From: Eutrigla gurnardus
Lineage: Eukaryota > Chordata > Actinopteri > Perciformes > Triglidae
DNA length: 64,000 nt
NCBI GenBank assembly: GCA_963514095.1
Contig: OY741266.1
Span: 3,179,501-3,243,500 of the forward strand
Direction of reading: 5' to 3'
Part shown: one piece after another, positions 63,882-64,000 of the stretch
How the letters are laid out: every line of letters begins with the position of its first letter
How positions within the stretch are numbered: position 1 is the stretch's first letter
The notes under the pieces: model-generated
What the model was told of the DNA's origin: nothing
What the model saw: only the letters and a program-made list of their open reading frames with translations
The model's database searches: none
Translations under genes and position numbers: made by a program

Positions 63882-64000
63882 AAAAATGGAGTGATATGAA
63901 AATCGCCACCAAAAAACGGGCTGCTGCGTTTAGGCGCAGCAGCACCCAGACTGGGGGAGGACAGTCTGACCCAGACCTGACGCTGTCGCAGCAGGAGGAA
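63882..64000 (+). pseudogene. SANT/Myb-like protein of Harbinger, exon 2 (partial)
   Basis: After an AT-rich intron-like stretch and CTTTACATGTAG (acceptor-like) the sequence reads KKWSDMKIATKKRAAAFRRS then TGGGQSDPDLTLSQQEE, the KKWSD motif typical of this family followed by the usual acidic/Ser-rich part. It runs off the window. The A7 run at the exon start leaves the reading frame across the junction unsettled. Confidence 0.65.

Overview
The window is 64 kb of animal nuclear DNA, almost certainly from a teleost fish. It is close to a gene desert and is filled with transposable elements. The evidence is the mix of families: L2/Maui-type LINEs, DIRS1-like and Ngaro-like tyrosine-recombinase (YR) retrotransposons, Gypsy and retrovirus-like LTRs, hAT, PIF/Harbinger and Kolobok DNA transposons, and tRNA-derived SINEs with the (ATGG)n tail usual in fish. 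I found no host gene exon, rRNA, true tRNA or CRISPR. Most ORFs are shadows or relics. The only long intact ORFs belong to one YR retrotransposon at 59.2-63.2 kb.

Layout. 1-1.2 kb: left repeats and broken gag of a DIRS1-like element. 1.2-3.8 kb: degenerate LINE with a 464-bp insertion. 4.6-7.3 kb: two copies of an antisense LTR-like sequence around L2 fragments and a Kolobok-like THAP relic. 8.9-12.6 kb: LINE 3' end, L2 relic, TTAA-flanked MITE. 14.7-16.6 kb: a 1,864-bp solo LTR with a 4-bp target duplication. 16.8-21 kb: hAT and Harbinger-like MITEs. 21.7-25.5 kb: an L2 LINE with endonuclease and reverse transcriptase, split by a BED-finger hAT element. 25.5-27 kb: Gypsy RNase H fragment and 3' LTR. 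27-32 kb: antisense LTR and a SINE that has grown a minisatellite. 32.4-34.4 kb: three nested elements inside a LINE relic. 35-49 kb: sparse SINEs, dispersed repeats, a BED-finger relic and a long-TIR MITE. 49.1-50.8 kb: a Harbinger-like MITE nested in a long-TIR element. 51.0-51.4 kb: antisense LTR.

51.4-64 kb is the most interesting part. A Harbinger-type SANT/Myb-like gene begins at 51.6 kb, is interrupted, and resumes at 63.63 kb. The interruption is a decayed Ngaro-like element on the + strand (Ngaro-1). Into its right-hand repeat a second, nearly intact Ngaro-like element (Ngaro-2) has inserted on the - strand. Both show the split direct repeat order A1-ORFs-B1-A2-B2. Segment A carries promoter-like motifs and segment B carries AATAAA signals. 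Ngaro-2 encodes a Gag with CCCH and CCHC zinc motifs and an overlapping reverse transcriptase-RNase H-tyrosine recombinase polyprotein.

The Ngaro proteins would act together. Gag packages the RNA, RT/RNase H makes the DNA copy, and the recombinase integrates it without a staggered-cut target duplication, which fits the junctions seen. Limits: boundaries without a target duplication are approximate, family names rest on motifs and termini recalled without a database search, and identities were read by eye.
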